A stretch of DNA of 8,374 nucleotides from JBDTMC01 sp039934475 (GTDB lineage: Bacteria; Acidobacteriota; Terriglobia; Bryobacterales; Bryobacteraceae). The notes below the pieces were generated by a model that did not search any database, was not told the origin of the DNA, and saw nothing but the letters and a program-made list of their open reading frames with translations. Location: NCBI GenBank assembly GCA_039934475.1, contig JBDTMC010000353.1, forward strand, positions 1 to 8,374. Direction: 5' to 3'. How positions within the stretch are numbered: the first letter of the stretch is position 1; each line of letters opens with the position of its first letter. The position numbers were made by a program, and so were the translations under genes. Below are positions 6,913 to 8,374 of the stretch, piece after piece.

Positions 6913-7154
6913 CCGCAGGGTTATGCGAGCAATGCGGCAACGTTCGCGTGATGAACAGCGACCGCGGCTCCGTGTTCTACCTTTGCCAGCTCTCTCTTGC
7001 TGATCGCCGCTTCGCGAAGTACCCACACCTGCCTGTACTGGCTTGCCCGGGCTTCGTCAGTAAAGATCCTGCTCCAGCATCCCCTGAATCTGGGGAATCG
7101 AGCGCGTCTTCCCCAAAGCCAGCATCAGATGGACGCGAGCCTTTTGGCCGTTGA
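6909..7154 (+). CDS. Small four-cysteine protein of unknown function
   Basis: An 81-residue protein starting at TTG 6909, which overlaps the transporter's stop by 4 nt (TTGA). The next start, ATG 6951, would remove the CxxC pair, so TTG is preferred. Cysteines C6, C9, C26 and C46 lie in the pattern CEQCGNVRV, FYLCQ, KYPHLPVLACPGF, which I recognise as a recurrent small uncharacterised family with a zinc-ribbon-like cysteine layout. The family-like part ends at about F49 (nt 7055). Residues 50-81 are rich in Ser, Pro, Ala and Glu and are encoded antisense to the end of the asparaginase gene, so they are probably an unconserved tail. Coupling to the transporter suggests co-translation and perhaps a metal-related role, but no function is known. 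It could bind Zn2+ or Fe. Confidence 0.75.
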   Translation: MTAGLCEQCGNVRVMNSDRGSVFYLCQLSLADRRFAKYPHLPVLACPGFVSKDPAPASPESGESSASSPKPASDGREPFGR

Positions 7155-8040
7155 CGGTTCCAGCGAAAATGACACCGCGTTTGCGCATGTCCTTGCCCGA
7201 ACCCGCATAGCCATAGGTATCCAATACGCGCCCATGCCAGCAACGCGTGGCGAGCACGACGGGGATACCGGCCTCACGAGCGCGGTCGAGCGCGGGCATG
7301 ATCGCGGGCGGCGCATTTCCGCGCCCCGTGCCTTCCAGCACCAGACCCTGCGCGCCGCTGTCAATGGCATAGTGGAGTAGCCGTGGATCGAACCCGGAGT
7401 ACATCGTGAACATGTCTACCCGCGGCTCCAGCGGTCCCCCGGGAACAGTACGTCGCGACGTGAGACGCCGCCGCCAGAAGACACGGTCCTGTTCAATGAG
7501 CGCCAGCGGCCCAAAGACGGGACTCTGAAAGGTGCCGGCAGCCTGGGTGTCGGTCTTCGTCGCTTCCGAGGCGGCATGAACGGACTCATTCAGAGCGACA
7601 AACACGCCCTGTCCGGCGGCCACGGGATCGAGTACCACGCGCGTTGCGCCTTCCAGGTTCGCCGGCCCGTCCCAACTCAGTTCGCTGCTGTTGCGCAGCG
7701 CTCCGACAACCACCACCGGCTTCTGTGAAGTCAGCCGCAGATCCAATAAGTAAGCCGTCTCTTCCAGTGTGTCCGTGCCGTGCGTGATGACGATGCCATC
7801 AATCTCCGGCCGTTCCAGATGCCCGTTCACCAGTTCCGAGAGATCCCACATCATTTGCGGGGTGACGTGCGGCCCGGGCAGCCGTGAGACGTCGATCAGC
7901 TCCGGCTCCGTCATCTTCGGAATGGACGGAACGAAGGCCAGAATTTCGTGTCCGGTGAGAGTAGGAATTGCCCCATCCTGAATGGGATCGATGGACATGG
8001 AAATGGTGCCGCCGGTGAACAGGTAGAGGGTGCGAGGCAT
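7057..8040 (-). CDS. Asparaginase-family amidohydrolase, cytoplasmic
   Basis: A 327-residue protein from ATG 8040; the family is usually 320-350 residues. The catalytic residues sit at the same numbers as in mature E. coli AnsB: T12 in TGGTI (9-13), T89-D90 in HGTDT (87-91) and K162 in TKTD (161-164). Support also comes from EETAYLLDL after HGTDT, KPVVVVGALR, and a C-terminal GTVNGQKARV segment. These enzymes hydrolyse L-asparagine to aspartate and ammonia, some also glutamine. The substrate-loop motif GSQD of AnsB is replaced by GPHV (56-59), and no clear equivalent of E283 is seen, so specificity may differ. The frame extends upstream to TTG 8121, but that part is not signal-like and would overlap the divergent Uma2 gene. 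The 3' end overlaps the small cysteine gene by 98 nt in the opposite direction. Confidence 0.92.
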   Translation of the reverse strand: MPRTLYLFTGGTISMSIDPIQDGAIPTLTGHEILAFVPSIPKMTEPELIDVSRLPGPHVTPQMMWDLSELVNGHLERPEIDGIVITHGTDTLEETAYLLDLRLTSQKPVVVVGALRNSSELSWDGPANLEGATRVVLDPVAAGQGVFVALNESVHAASEATKTDTQAAGTFQSPVFGPLALIEQDRVFWRRRLTSRRTVPGGPLEPRVDMFTMYSGFDPRLLHYAIDSGAQGLVLEGTGRGNAPPAIMPALDRAREAGIPVVLATRCWHGRVLDTYGYAGSGKDMRKRGVIFAGTVNGQKARVHLMLALGKTRSIPQIQGMLEQDLY

Positions 8041-8105
8041 CTCTGTTTCTACGGTAGCATCCACTTCTTGCGATACCGATGGGAAAGTCTCACAGTAGAG
8101 AGAGT
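8041..8105. other. Divergent intergenic region between the asparaginase and Uma2 genes
   Basis: These 65 nt must hold the control signals of both genes if the chosen starts are right. On the plus strand TTGCGA (8068-8073) with CACAGT (8091-8096) at 17-nt spacing is a weak promoter candidate. An AGAGAGAG purine run (8097-8104) precedes the Uma2 ATG at 8106. On the minus strand I see no convincing -10 box, and only a weak purine stretch before the ATG at 8040. No operator-like inverted repeat is apparent. Confidence 0.3.
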
Positions 8106-8374
8106 ATGGCGGCGCTTCCAAGACTGATGACAGTTACGGAGTATTGGGAACTTCCTGCAGTAGGTGAGGTCAGGTATGAGCTCCACCACGGGGAAGTCGT
8201 TGAAGTACCACGTCCGAAGGCTTGGCATGCCGTACGACAAGTAGAGCTTCAAGATTCTCTCCGAATGAAACTCATGAAATTCGGTCGGGTGGTAGTTGAA
8301 TGGGCCTACAGGCCGGTACCTGAATTTGAACTTCGAGCGGCGGATGTGGCAGTGGTTTCATGGGAGCGCTGGCG
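8106..8374 (+). CDS. Uma2-family (DUF820) restriction-endonuclease-fold protein (3' end outside window)
   Basis: An open frame from ATG 8106 to the right edge, 89 residues visible and no stop; the family is usually about 180-200 residues, so about half is missing. The N-terminus LMTVTEYWELP (7-17) followed by RYELHHGEVVEV (23-34) is the typical Uma2 opening, and ELRAADVAVVS (75-85) matches the segment carrying the conserved catalytic Asp (D80 here, with Ala in place of the usual preceding Pro). Uma2 proteins have a PD-(D/E)XK nuclease fold; their natural role is unclear, and they are abundant in cyanobacteria, Chloroflexi and Acidobacteriota. The second ATG at 8127 is possible, but residues 1-7 fit the family pattern. 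It is divergent from the asparaginase gene, with no visible toxin or transposase partner. The remaining catalytic residues lie outside the window and cannot be checked. Confidence 0.82.
   Translation, partial: MAALPRLMTVTEYWELPAVGEVRYELHHGEVVEVPRPKAWHAVRQVELQDSLRMKLMKFGRVVVEWAYRPVPEFELRAADVAVVSWERW

Noticed and set aside
7080..7096. Hairpin TCCCC-N7-GGGGA near the convergent gene ends
   Set aside because: It lies inside the asparaginase coding sequence, has a 5-bp stem and no T-run on either strand, so it is not supported as a terminator.
8041..8121. Upstream TTG start (8121) extending the asparaginase by 27 residues
   Set aside because: The extension is not signal-like or family-conserved and would overlap the Uma2 start. 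Starting at 8040 puts the catalytic residues at the family's usual numbering.

Overview
The window looks like chromosomal DNA of a GC-rich environmental bacterium, most likely an Acidobacteriota member of the Solibacter/Bryobacter type. This is an inference from gene content: a DUF1800-DUF1501 secreted pair, a secreted GH2 glycosidase with a -10 box almost touching its start codon, and an Uma2-family protein. No rRNA, tRNA, CRISPR array, insertion sequence or phage gene is visible.

Left part (3-2396, + strand): the 3' part of a DUF1800 gene, cut by the window edge, is followed after 9 nt by a complete Tat-exported DUF1501 gene, forming one operon. Next (2482-4269, +) is a secreted family 2 glycoside hydrolase with both catalytic glutamates. 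A perfect TATAAT lies 8 nt before its ATG, suggesting a leaderless mRNA.

Middle part (4285-7154, +) is the most interesting section. A sigma70-like promoter and a leader of about 97 nt precede three tightly coupled genes. The first is a soluble protein with PRC-barrel-like, MgtE-N and CBS-pair regions, which is a magnesium-sensor architecture without the MgtE channel. The second is an 11-TM Nramp-fold transporter with DPGN changed to DAGG and MPH changed to APW, the pattern expected for Nramp-related magnesium transporters. The third is an 81-aa four-cysteine protein. Both junctions are 4-nt overlaps (ATGA and TTGA). The leader holds two copies of GAGCGCG that can each pair with one CGCGCTC, one next to the ribosome-binding region, plus a minimal AUG-UAG start-stop element. 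Together this suggests a Mg2+ (or Mn2+) uptake unit with its own sensor subunit and possible leader control.

Right part (7057-8374): a cytoplasmic asparaginase-family enzyme on the minus strand converges on the small cysteine protein with a 98-nt antisense overlap. It diverges across 65 nt from an Uma2-family gene that runs off the right edge. There is no gene-free stretch over 300 bases; the largest gap (4270-4417) is the promoter and leader of the metal-transport operon.
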